Positions 6,112-13,388 of a DNA stretch of 13,388 bases are shown piece after piece. The DNA comes from Candidatus Eiseniibacteriota bacterium (GTDB lineage: Bacteria > Joyebacterota > Joyebacteria > Joyebacterales > Joyebacteraceae). Numbering within the stretch: the stretch's first letter is position 1; each line of letters begins with the position of its first letter. The DNA lies in NCBI GenBank assembly GCA_030638405.1, contig DAOWER010000002.1, positions 1-13,388 of the forward strand, given 5' to 3'. A program made the translations under genes and the position numbers. The notes beneath the pieces are model-generated. The model saw only the letters and a list, made by a program, of their open reading frames with translations, did not search any database and was not told the DNA's origin.

Positions 6112-8174
6112 CGCTCGCCTCCCTTCTCGGCGCGGTACACGTGGTCGGCCCAGTCGTGAGCCTCGTCCAGCGCGGTCTTGAAGCCCGCGTAGCCGTCGGG
6201 AGGTATCTGGCGCCGCCGCACCTCGGCGTGCTGCGTGATCACCAGGTTTCTTCCGTCCATCTCGCTCTCCCCCTTGAAGGAGGCGTACGTCTCGTCGACC
6301 TCGTCGGATGCCGGTGGGTCGACCACCTCGTAGCCCTGGGGCAGCCTGATGGTCTCCCTGCCGTCGATGAGCTGCGTGAACCACAGGAAGAGGTCACCCT
6401 CGCGCTCGTCGGCCCAGTCGTAGGCGCCTGCCCTGAACAGCCAGCCGTTTCCCATGGTGACGGACATCATGGGACTAAGGAACTCCAGGCCCTCTCCCAC
6501 CGGCAGCGCGAACCCGGGGACTCTGTAGTCGACCTCGATCCACGCGCTCTCGCTGAAGTCGTCGAGCGTGACGTGCTCGAGCCGTGCGATCTCGACGCGG
6601 TTCCCGATGTTCGACAAGAGCTCGGCGATGTCGTCCTCGACGTCCAGGATGCGACCTCCGCTGACGAGGTTGCGCAGCCTGGAGTCCATCGCGCGCGCGC
6701 CCGACAGCCTGAGGGTGCCCGCGAGTGTGCCGTCCTCGCTGAGTTCGGCGTCGTGCCTGATGAAGAGCGGGGACTCCTCGGGCGGGCTGTAGTCAATGCT
6801 CGCGAGCCCCTGTCCCTCGGGAGAGCCGATGAGGTACTGCTGCTCCGTCTCGTACTTGGACCAGATGTCGTTCATGTACGGGACCCACGTCGGGTCGTAC
6901 ATCTCGAAGCCGCCGTCGGCCTTTCTGAGCGCGCACACGCAGTGGTTGAACTGGTCGGCGGGAGTGGTCTCTATGCGGCTCCCGGCCATTGTCATCGCGG
7001 CGTAGGAGTCCATTCCGGCCGCGCGCATCATCGTTACCAGCATGCCGGCGATGTCCTTGCAGACGCCGCTCCTCTGCTCGAAGATCATCGCGCCCGAGTG
7101 CAGCGTGAAACCCTCGCCCTCGCCCATCGTCTGCCCGCTGTATCGGATGTTCTGGGCCACCCAGTGAACCAGTGCCTCGGCCTTGCGCTCCTCCGACGCG
7201 CCGGTTACTCCCGCGACCTCGAAGATCTCCTCCACCTTGGCGCTGATCTCCGGCGTGACGTCGAACTGGCCCTCGTTGACATCGAAGAACCACCTGCTCT
7301 TCGCCTCCCAGCTTTCGACCGTCGCTACCACCACCTTCGGGACGGCGTCGCTCCACCCGGCCGCCCGCGGCTCGCTGGACCTCGGCGGCACGTCGTGGGC
7401 CCACCACGCGTATCGAGTGCTGTCCGCGGAGTAGCTCGTGCTCGAGTAGAGCGGGCCGTTGTAGACCTCCGAGTGCAGCCTCTTGTCGGACGGCAGGCTC
7501 AGCACGTACTCCTTCTCGATGATGGGCACGTTCGCCTGGAAGAGCACGATGTCGAAGTACTCGCCCGGCATCGGAGGAACGTACTTGTCGTCGTCCGGCA
7601 CGTGGTTCGCCGGCACAGCGATGGCGGCCCCGCCCTCGTCCGCCAGCAGCGCGTAGCTGTAGCCCTTCCTGAAGACGCGGAGCTCGATGCCGTCGTTCAC
7701 GTGGAGGCGCGGCAGCTGAAGCGTCTTGATGGCGGCGTTCCAGTAGATGCCGGACTGCGGGGCCGGCAGCTCGTGAACCAGCGCGACGTCCACCGGTATC
7801 CTCTCGTCACCGCGGACTATGTTGACCTCGCGCACATCGACGAAGCTGCTCCACGGTTCGAAGCGCCACCGCTGCACCGACTGGTTCCGACACCCGGCGG
7901 GTGTCAGGACCTTGTAGAGCAGGTAGTCATCGCTGTACGTGACGCCCGACGACTTCACGCGGTTGACCGTGCGATCGTAGACGATGACGTGAGCGGCGCC
8001 GTCGTGGTCGTCCGCGACACCGGCGTTAGCGATGCGGTCGAACACGGTGGGCTGTGGGCTGTCGCCCGGTGGAAGGTCGTGTGCCGCATCCTCCGCGGCC
8101 ACCGCGAAGGCCGTGGCCAGCGCGAGCACGGCGACGATCAAAGCGCCCACGGGTCTGACACTGTGTGTTCTCAA
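6108..8174 (-). CDS. DUF3857/transglutaminase-like exported protein with intact triad
   Basis: This is a 688-aa protein starting with TTG at 8174, 5 nt after AGGGGGG. The signal peptide is residues 1-27 (VGALIVAVLALATAFAVAA). DUF3857 covers about 60-290 (YSDDYLLYKVLTPAG, IKTLQLPRLHVNDGIELRVF, SWEAKSRWFFD). The transglutaminase-like core is at about 330-430 and shows the papain-like triad: C372 in SGVCKDIAG, H411 in FNHCV and D427 in YDPTW. A beta-rich C-terminal domain of about 250 residues follows. In this superfamily such proteins may act as cysteine proteases, amidases or cross-linking enzymes, and the substrate of DUF3857 members is generally unknown. It sits 46 nt after the GH97 gene and overlaps the inactive paralogue by 4 nt. 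It is probably periplasmic or surface-exposed, since I see no lipobox. Domain and triad calls are firm; reaction and substrate are not known. Confidence 0.9.
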   Translation of the reverse strand: MRTHSVRPVGALIVAVLALATAFAVAAEDAAHDLPPGDSPQPTVFDRIANAGVADDHDGAAHVIVYDRTVNRVKSSGVTYSDDYLLYKVLTPAGCRNQSVQRWRFEPWSSFVDVREVNIVRGDERIPVDVALVHELPAPQSGIYWNAAIKTLQLPRLHVNDGIELRVFRKGYSYALLADEGGAAIAVPANHVPDDDKYVPPMPGEYFDIVLFQANVPIIEKEYVLSLPSDKRLHSEVYNGPLYSSTSYSADSTRYAWWAHDVPPRSSEPRAAGWSDAVPKVVVATVESWEAKSRWFFDVNEGQFDVTPEISAKVEEIFEVAGVTGASEERKAEALVHWVAQNIRYSGQTMGEGEGFTLHSGAMIFEQRSGVCKDIAGMLVTMMRAAGMDSYAAMTMAGSRIETTPADQFNHCVCALRKADGGFEMYDPTWVPYMNDIWSKYETEQQYLIGSPEGQGLASIDYSPPEESPLFIRHDAELSEDGTLAGTLRLSGARAMDSRLRNLVSGGRILDVEDDIAELLSNIGNRVEIARLEHVTLDDFSESAWIEVDYRVPGFALPVGEGLEFLSPMMSVTMGNGWLFRAGAYDWADEREGDLFLWFTQLIDGRETIRLPQGYEVVDPPASDEVDETYASFKGESEMDGRNLVITQHAEVRRRQIPPDGYAGFKTALDEAHDWADHVYRAEKGGER

Positions 8175-8186
8175 GTGTTCCCCCCT
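8175..8186 (-). promoter_or_regulatory. Ribosome binding site supporting a TTG start
   Basis: On the minus strand AGGGGGG (8186-8180) and AACAC precede TTG at 8174. No ATG or GTG lies at the right distance to give a full signal peptide. TTG is therefore the most likely start and may keep expression of this gene below that of its neighbours. Confidence 0.6.
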
Positions 8187-8196
8187 GTTGCTTGGA

Positions 8197-8212
8197 CCCC
8201 GGTTGTCCGGGG
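8197..8212. repeat. 6-bp GC hairpin in the gap between GH97 and the transglutaminase-like gene
   Basis: CCCCGG (8197-8202) and CCGGGG (8207-8212) flank a 4-nt loop inside the 46-nt intercistronic gap, 8 nt after the GH97 stop and 10 nt before the next ribosome binding site. It could be an RNA processing or stability element that sets relative expression. There is no U-tract, so a terminator is unlikely. Confidence 0.4.
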
Positions 8213-8220
8213 AGCCTCGT

Positions 8221-10284
8221 TCATCTTTCTCTGACCATAGGTCTGAAGTACGCGGCCGCGCCTCCGCCGGGCGCGAGCTCGAGTGTCATCGTGTCTTCTG
8301 CTCTGAGCTCCACGGTCGAGATGTCCACGGCGGTCGGGTTGGTCTCCCAGTGGGCATCGGAGGCGTCCCGGAAGATGCGCGTCAGGTAGGGCATGTTGCC
8401 CCCGGCCAGGAAATCGAGGCTCACCTCGAGCACCCTCCCCTCCTCGTCGGTTATGCCCCCCAGGTACCACCCGTCGCCGCTCCGACGGGCGATCACGACG
8501 TAGTCGCCGATGGCCGCGTCCAGCACGCGGGTCTCGTCCCACGTGCAGGGTACGCGCTCAATGAACTGGAACGCGAAATTGCCCTCGTAGTTCTCCGGCA
8601 GGTCGGCCGCCATCTGGAGCGGACTCAGCAGCACGACGTAGAGCGCGAGCTGCTTCGCTATGGTCGTGTGGACCCGATTGTCGGGTTTGAACTCGTCGAG
8701 CGGGAGGTCGAAGATGCCCGGCGTGTAGTCGAGCGGCCCCGCCAGCATGCGCGTGAACGGCAGTATGGTCGTGTGCTCGGGCGGATTGCCCTCGCTCCAG
8801 GCGTTGTATTCCATTCCCCGGACGCCCTCTCTCGTCATCATGTTCGGGTAGGTTCTCGAGATGCCGGTCGGTTTGATGGGTTCGTGGACGTCCAGCATGA
8901 TGCGCTTCTCCGCCGCCTTCTCGAGTATCTTCCTGTAGTGGAAGACCATCCACTGTCCGTGGTGATGCTGCCCGCGAGGGTAGATGCCGCCCGCGTAGCC
9001 GGTCTTCACCGCGTCGATGCCCACGCGCCTGTAGAGGTCGAACGCCTCGTCGACGCGCGTCTCGTAGTCGGCCGCGTCCCCACCCGTCTCGTGGTGTCCG
9101 ATGATGGCGACGCCCTTCTCGCGCCCGTAGCGCGCGACCTCCTCGAGATCGAAGTCGTCGTAGGGAGTCACGTAGTCGAACGCGCCTTTGGCGCCCCACC
9201 TGTCCCACCCGGTGTTCCACCCCTCGACCAGGACACCCTCGAATCCGTGCTCCGCGGCGAAATCGACGTAGCGCTTCGCGTTCGCGGTGGTCGCTCCGTG
9301 GGTGGGCCCCTCGTGCCAGGTCTCACCACCGATATGCAGGCTCCACCAGATGCCGAGGTACTTCATCGGGCGTATCCACGACGTGTCCTCGATGACGCAC
9401 GGCTCGTTCAGATTGAGTATCAGGTGCGACTCGACGAGATCTCCGGGACGCTCTCCGATTTGAACGGTCCTCCAGGGTGTAGCGAGCGGCGTCCGGCCCA
9501 CGACCTTCACGCCGTCCGGCCACGGGACGAGTTCCGCTGCGAGTGAGTTGCGTACGCCCTTCTCCGGAACGAGCGTCATCCCGGAGTAATCGGTCAGGTT
9601 GGCCTCGTGGATGCTGAGGTAGAGTCCCTCTGCCGTGACCATCGTCACGGGCGTGTTGGCTCCCTCGACCGCGGAGAGAGCGGTCTTCCGGAAGAGGTGC
9701 TCGTAGCTGTCGTAGTCGTTCCTGTTCCACCAGACCGTGTGGTCCCCGGCGAGCCGGAACGCGGTCTCTTCCGATACGATGTCGAAGGACCCGAGACCCG
9801 GCTGCTCAGGCAGCACGTAGCGGAACCCGACACCGTCGTCGAAGACCCTGAAGACGACGGTCATGACGCGCCCGCGCCCGCCCTCTTCCTTCAGGCGCAC
9901 TGCGAGCTCGTTGCAGTGGTTTCTGACCTCGCTCGCGCTGCCCCAGACCGGTCTCCAGGTTTCGTCCACGGCGGAGCGCTCGACGCCATCGACGGTGAAC
10001 CCTCCGGTCAGCGGAGGGTCGTCCTTGAAGCGGAAGCCAAGCGTGGACGGCTGGATGACGGGTCGGGAGTCGCGGCTGATCGAGTAGGTCGGTCGCCCGG
10101 CCGTGAGCGCGAGAACGGCCTCGATCCTGCCGTCGGGTGAAGACACGGCCTCCGTTGCGTCGGGCGCGGCCTGGGCGTTCAGCGCGGATGTCACGAGCAT
10201 CGCTCCTGTCAGCAGCGTTCCCGCGAGTCTCGACACCGGCGCTCCGGCGGGTTGCGGCGCCGTCGTCCCGGCAGATCGTAGCAT
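8221..10284 (-). CDS. Glycoside hydrolase family 97, probable inverting alpha-glucosidase
   Basis: This is a 687-aa exported enzyme expected to hydrolyse alpha-glycosidic bonds from non-reducing ends in a calcium-dependent way. The start is ATG at 10284, 5 nt after GGGGGAG. A signal peptide spans about 1-40 (RLAGTLLTGAMLVTSALNAQAA). The order is GH97 N-terminal beta-domain (about 48-300; SSPDGRIEAVLAL, LYLSIHEANLTDYSGM), catalytic barrel (about 305-580; FEGVLVEGWNTGWDRWG, GIDAVKTGYAGGIYPRG) and C-terminal beta-domain. E399 (HHE), E468 (HEPIKPTG) and E492 (RGMEYN) have spacings of 69 and 24 residues, equal to those I recall for the catalytic and calcium-binding Glu residues of SusB (439, 508, 532). 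E227 in HEANL fits another calcium ligand. VKTGY stands where retaining members of the family carry an Asp nucleophile, which favours the inverting group. It is 2 nt downstream of the peptidase gene, so they are co-transcribed. The family is sure; exact substrate and stereochemistry are inferred. Confidence 0.92.
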   Translation of the reverse strand: MLRSAGTTAPQPAGAPVSRLAGTLLTGAMLVTSALNAQAAPDATEAVSSPDGRIEAVLALTAGRPTYSISRDSRPVIQPSTLGFRFKDDPPLTGGFTVDGVERSAVDETWRPVWGSASEVRNHCNELAVRLKEEGGRGRVMTVVFRVFDDGVGFRYVLPEQPGLGSFDIVSEETAFRLAGDHTVWWNRNDYDSYEHLFRKTALSAVEGANTPVTMVTAEGLYLSIHEANLTDYSGMTLVPEKGVRNSLAAELVPWPDGVKVVGRTPLATPWRTVQIGERPGDLVESHLILNLNEPCVIEDTSWIRPMKYLGIWWSLHIGGETWHEGPTHGATTANAKRYVDFAAEHGFEGVLVEGWNTGWDRWGAKGAFDYVTPYDDFDLEEVARYGREKGVAIIGHHETGGDAADYETRVDEAFDLYRRVGIDAVKTGYAGGIYPRGQHHHGQWMVFHYRKILEKAAEKRIMLDVHEPIKPTGISRTYPNMMTREGVRGMEYNAWSEGNPPEHTTILPFTRMLAGPLDYTPGIFDLPLDEFKPDNRVHTTIAKQLALYVVLLSPLQMAADLPENYEGNFAFQFIERVPCTWDETRVLDAAIGDYVVIARRSGDGWYLGGITDEEGRVLEVSLDFLAGGNMPYLTRIFRDASDAHWETNPTAVDISTVELRAEDTMTLELAPGGGAAAYFRPMVRER

Positions 10285-10286
10285 GC

Positions 10287-12434
10287 CTACTCCCCCGCGG
10301 CGTCGGATCCCAGACCCAGCCGGTCCAGCATGAAGGCGTACTCGAACGCCCACTCCCGGAACCTCTCGTAGCGCCCCGACGCGCCACCGTGGCCGGCGCC
10401 CATGTTCGTCTTGAGGAGAAGAAGCCCGTCTCCGGTCTTCGTCGCTCTGAGCCTGGCCGCCCACTTCGCGGGCTCCCAGTACTGGACGCGCGGGTCGTTC
10501 AGACTCGCGGTTATCAACATGTCGGGGTAGTCGAGCGCGCCCACGTTGTCGTACGGGGAGTAGCTCTTCATGTAGAAGTAGTACTCCTCCTCGTTCGGGT
10601 TTCCCCACTCGTCGTACTCGCCGACCGTCAGCGGGATCGACGCGTCGAGCATCGTGTTGAGCACGTCCACGAACGGGACGTCGGCGATGACAATCCGGTA
10701 GAGGTCGGGCCGCATGTTCGCGATCGCGCCCATCAGAAGTCCTCCGGCGCTGCCGCCGGTCGCCACCAGGCCGTCGGGCGTGGCGTGCCCCTCATCGATC
10801 AGGTGCTCCGAGCACGCGATGAAGTCGGTGAAGGTGTTCATCTTGCTCAGCATACTGCCGTCTTCCCACCACTCCTCTCCCATCTCCCCGCCTCCGCGCA
10901 CGTGCGCCGTGGCGTAGATCACACCACGGTCCAGCAGGCTCAGGCGGTTCGACGAGAACCACGGGTCCATGCTGGCGCCGTAGGCGCCGTAGCCCATCAG
11001 ATAGACCGGGTTGCCCTCGTCTCTCTTCGCGTCCCGGCGATAGAGGATGGAGACGGGCACCTCGGTGCCGTCCGCCGCCGTCGCGAAGAGGCGTTCGGAC
11101 GCGTACAGAGCCGGGTCGTACCCGCCGAGCACTTCCTTCTGCTTGAGAAGCTCGCGCTCGCGCGTGCCCATGTCGTAGTCGTAGATCGAGGTCGGTGTGA
11201 CGTGAGACATGTAGGAGAAGCGTATAGTAGCGGTCTGATACTCCCTGTTCTCGCTTGGATACACGGCGTAGACAGGCTCCGGAAACTCGACGTAGTGCTC
11301 GTCCCCTGTGTCGAGGTTCATCACTCGTATGCGCCGCTGGCCCTTCTCTCGCTCGGCAACGACGAGGTGGTTCGCGAAGGTCTCCACGCGCTCGATCTTG
11401 ACCCCGTCCCGATGGGGTATGACCTCCGTCCAGTTGTCCTTCGAGGGCGCGTCCACGGGGACCTTCATCACCTTGTAGTTCTTGGCCCCGTCGTTCGTGC
11501 GGATGTAGAACTCGTCGCCCCTGTGGGACAAGTAGTACTCGACCTTGTCCTCTCTGGGCTGCACGAGAGCGAACCGGCCGAACGGGTCATCCGCGCTTAG
11601 CAGGTACTGTTCCTCGGTGTCCCTGCTGCCTACATCCATTATGAGATACCGGTCGCTTCTGGTCCGGCTTATCCACACGCCGAAGCCCGGGTCGGTCTCG
11701 TGGTGGACCAGGACGTCGTCCGACGGGTCCGTGCCGAGGGTGTGTCTCCACAGCTTGTCGGAGCGGCGCGTCTCGTCCGTCGTCGTGTAGAAGAGCGTGC
11801 TGCTGTCGTTGGCCCACTGGAGCGCGTAGTCGATCTCGGGGATGACATCCGGGAGCAGCTCGCCGGTGACGAGGTCCTTGATGTAGAGCGTGAACGTCTC
11901 CGAGCCCGTCGTGTCGACCAGGTACGCCAGCAGCCTGTTGTCGGGACTCACCCTGGTCGCCCCGATGCCGAAGTAGTCGTGCCCCTTCGCGAGCTCGTTC
12001 TGGTCCAGCAGCACGACCTCCTCGGCGTCCGGGCTCCCCTCCTTGCGGCAGAAGATCGGGTACTGCTTTCCCTCCTCGGTCCGCTTGTAGTAGTAGAAGC
12101 CGTTGTCGAGATAGGGCACGGAGAGGTCCGTTTCCTTGATGCGTCCCACCATCTCCTGATAGACGGTCTCCTCGAGCTCATCGATGTGAGCGGTCATGGC
12201 GGCCGTGTACTCGTTCTCGGCCTCGAGGTACGCCGTGACCTCTGGGTCGGAGCGGTCCCTCAGCCAGCGGTAGTCGTCCACCCGCACGTCCCCGAAGAGC
12301 GTATCGGCGACCGGGATCCTGCGTGCGACCGGGGGCTCTGTCGCGACTGCCGTGGTCGCCGCCAGAACGAACAGCGCCGCGACCGCTCCGCCCGCTCGTC
12401 CGCCCACTGCGAATCGTGTTCTTCCTCGTTTCAT
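10287..12434 (-). CDS. Oligopeptidase B-like S9A serine peptidase, exported
   Basis: This is a 715-aa prolyl-oligopeptidase-fold enzyme cleaving oligopeptides after basic residues. The start is ATG at 12434, 8 nt after GGGAGA. Two upstream in-frame ATGs (12452, 12476) lack binding sites and the earlier one would overlap the previous gene. Residues 1-31 form a signal peptide, whereas E. coli oligopeptidase B is cytosolic. The seven-bladed propeller (about 45-440) is followed by the alpha/beta hydrolase domain with S562 (GGSAGG), D647 (SLNDP) and H682 (GAGHGG). These sit exactly 30 positions after the E. coli triad as I recall it (532, 617, 652). The S1 acidic pair that selects Arg/Lys is retained as E606 and D608 in GEYDEWGNP. 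Of the S2 pair, the first is D490 but the second is W492 (SMDPW), so P2 preference may differ. It lies 28 nt after the GH38 stop and 2 nt before GH97, whose ribosome binding site overlaps its last codons. Confidence 0.93.
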   Translation of the reverse strand: MKRGRTRFAVGGRAGGAVAALFVLAATTAVATEPPVARRIPVADTLFGDVRVDDYRWLRDRSDPEVTAYLEAENEYTAAMTAHIDELEETVYQEMVGRIKETDLSVPYLDNGFYYYKRTEEGKQYPIFCRKEGSPDAEEVVLLDQNELAKGHDYFGIGATRVSPDNRLLAYLVDTTGSETFTLYIKDLVTGELLPDVIPEIDYALQWANDSSTLFYTTTDETRRSDKLWRHTLGTDPSDDVLVHHETDPGFGVWISRTRSDRYLIMDVGSRDTEEQYLLSADDPFGRFALVQPREDKVEYYLSHRGDEFYIRTNDGAKNYKVMKVPVDAPSKDNWTEVIPHRDGVKIERVETFANHLVVAEREKGQRRIRVMNLDTGDEHYVEFPEPVYAVYPSENREYQTATIRFSYMSHVTPTSIYDYDMGTRERELLKQKEVLGGYDPALYASERLFATAADGTEVPVSILYRRDAKRDEGNPVYLMGYGAYGASMDPWFSSNRLSLLDRGVIYATAHVRGGGEMGEEWWEDGSMLSKMNTFTDFIACSEHLIDEGHATPDGLVATGGSAGGLLMGAIANMRPDLYRIVIADVPFVDVLNTMLDASIPLTVGEYDEWGNPNEEEYYFYMKSYSPYDNVGALDYPDMLITASLNDPRVQYWEPAKWAARLRATKTGDGLLLLKTNMGAGHGGASGRYERFREWAFEYAFMLDRLGLGSDAAGE

Positions 12435-12462
12435 CTGATTCTTCTCCCGCATCTCGTGCGTT

Positions 12463-13388
12463 TCATGGCTTCGCAAGTTCGATCTCCACCGTGGTGATCT
12501 CGTGCGGCCCGAGCTCGAGGCTGAGCTCGCGCGACCCGTCTACCGACAGGCCGGACAGCCTCTCCTCCAGAAGGTCGGTGAGCCACGCCTCCGTCACGTC
12601 CATCCCGAACCTGAGCGTCTCGTCGACCGCGGACCCCGTGAGATTGTACAGCCTGACCACGAGGGTGTCTCTCGTCTCGTGCTTCTTGATGGCAGAGACG
12701 CAGGTCCGCTCGCTCGTTCTCTCCAGCAGGCCCACTCCGCCCGGCACACACTGGTCCCGCACGCCCTGCTTCGTCAGCACCTGCGTTCTGTACCTGAGCG
12801 AGAGGTCCTTGATGCCAGCGGCGATGTGGTTGCCTGCGAACGGCACGACCGCGTACCAGAACCTCTGCTGGCCTACGCATTGCGCCTCCGGCGTGTGCAG
12901 CGTCGGGCCCGCGTTCGCGCGGTTCCTCGTGCCGAAGTCGTCACGCGACAGCCAGCCCACGCACCGAAGGAGCGTCAGCGCGAGCCTCGCTCCCCCGTCC
13001 TCGCCCCGCGCCGCCTCTATCTCGGGAAGCCCACGGTTGAGCACCGCGAGGCCGCGCTCGCCGTCGGACACCAGCGAGAACTCCTGCTGCGGGTAGGTAG
13101 CCGGAGGCGGCTGCACCCAACCCGTGCCGTTCGGCTTCTCAAGTGGACGCTCGTTGAGCAGGAAGCGCCCGTCCGACAGCACGGTGTCCGTGACGACCGG
13201 TGTCGGGAAGAGCGCCCTCAGTCTGTGATCCCTCGCGCCGTTCTCGAAGTCCATCTCGACCTCGACCAGGGGACTGCCCGCGGCCAGGCGCACGCGGGTG
13301 GTCGTGAGGCATCCGACCGTGTCCGGGCGCCTGTGGTCCCGGTTCTTCTCAAGGGCCGACGGGAGGTGCAGTTCGTAGCGGACCTCGA
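12463..13388 (-). CDS. Glycoside hydrolase family 38 alpha-mannosidase, C-terminal part
   Basis: The frame runs open from the window edge to TGA at 12465-12463, giving the last 307 residues. The N-terminal catalytic (zinc-binding) domain and start lie outside. Residues visible match the beta-sandwich C-terminal region of GH38 alpha-mannosidases: ELHLPSALEKNRDHRR near the edge, VEVEMDFENGARDHRLRALFP, then PPPATYPQQEFSLVSDG, GLAVLNRGLPEIEA, LTLLRCVGWLSRDDFGTR, and GPTLHTPEAQCVGQQRF. GH38 enzymes release mannose from alpha-mannosides such as N-glycans or mannosylglycerate. Catalytic residues and any signal peptide cannot be checked here. A GTG at 13293 could be read as a start, but similarity continues upstream of it, so it is internal. 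It is the most upstream gene seen of the operon, 28 nt before the peptidase gene. Confidence 0.88.
   Translation of the reverse strand, partial: EVRYELHLPSALEKNRDHRRPDTVGCLTTTRVRLAAGSPLVEVEMDFENGARDHRLRALFPTPVVTDTVLSDGRFLLNERPLEKPNGTGWVQPPPATYPQQEFSLVSDGERGLAVLNRGLPEIEAARGEDGGARLALTLLRCVGWLSRDDFGTRNRANAGPTLHTPEAQCVGQQRFWYAVVPFAGNHIAAGIKDLSLRYRTQVLTKQGVRDQCVPGGVGLLERTSERTCVSAIKKHETRDTLVVRLYNLTGSAVDETLRFGMDVTEAWLTDLLEERLSGLSVDGSRELSLELGPHEITTVEIELAKP

Noticed and set aside
6112..6384. Upstream extension of the inactive transglutaminase-like gene by 91 residues
   Set aside because: It is the shadow of the preceding gene's C-terminus, Arg-rich and without a domain. The ATGA overlap at 6111 has a good ribosome binding site.
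6075..8234. 719-codon plus-strand open frame, with similar long plus-strand frames at 8032-9546 and 10137-11600
   Set aside because: They lie opposite the transglutaminase, GH97 and peptidase genes, show low-complexity antisense composition and no family resemblance. Codon bias leaves few antisense stops.
10285..10608. Upstream extension of GH97 by 108 residues into the peptidase gene
   Set aside because: The extension is out-of-frame reading of the peptidase C-terminus. ATG at 10284 with GGGGGAG starts a normal signal peptide.

Overview
This is a GC-rich, densely coded stretch from what looks like a Gram-negative bacterium. Evidence for that: every readable N-terminus carries a Sec-type signal peptide, two proteins look like outer-membrane beta-barrels with CBM9-like N-domains, and starts are preceded by strong Shine-Dalgarno sequences. 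The mix of tandem DUF5916 barrels, GH97, exported S9 peptidase and DUF3857/transglutaminase proteins is typical of FCB-group or Acidobacteria/Gemmatimonadota-like metagenomic lineages. I cannot name a species. I see no mobile element, tRNA, rRNA or CRISPR array, and base composition appears uniform.

All seven genes lie on the minus strand, so transcription runs from right to left. The right part (13388 to 4129) is one probable operon in this order: a GH38 alpha-mannosidase (only its C-terminal part is in the window), 28 nt, an oligopeptidase B-like serine peptidase with a signal peptide, 2 nt, a GH97 alpha-glucosidase-like enzyme, 46 nt containing a small hairpin, a DUF3857/transglutaminase-like protein with an intact Cys-His-Asp triad (TTG start), a 4-nt ATGA overlap, and a second DUF3857/transglutaminase-like protein whose catalytic Cys and His are gone. 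A 260-bp gap with several strong inverted repeats follows, including a perfect 12-bp stem that probably ends or stabilises the transcript.

The left part holds two tandem paralogues of the CBM9-like/DUF5916 family. The upstream one is complete (748 aa). The downstream one is cut by the window edge, and its best start is a CTG codon behind a perfect AGGAGG. They are separated by a 293-bp gap.

Taken together, the readable proteins are all exported. The operon pairs two glycan exo-hydrolase families (mannose- and glucose-type linkages) with a peptidase specific for basic residues and two transglutaminase-fold proteins. This suggests periplasmic or surface processing of a glycoprotein or glycopeptide substrate, with the barrel proteins in the outer membrane. 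That joint role is inference. The most unusual point is the translationally coupled active/inactive transglutaminase pair.
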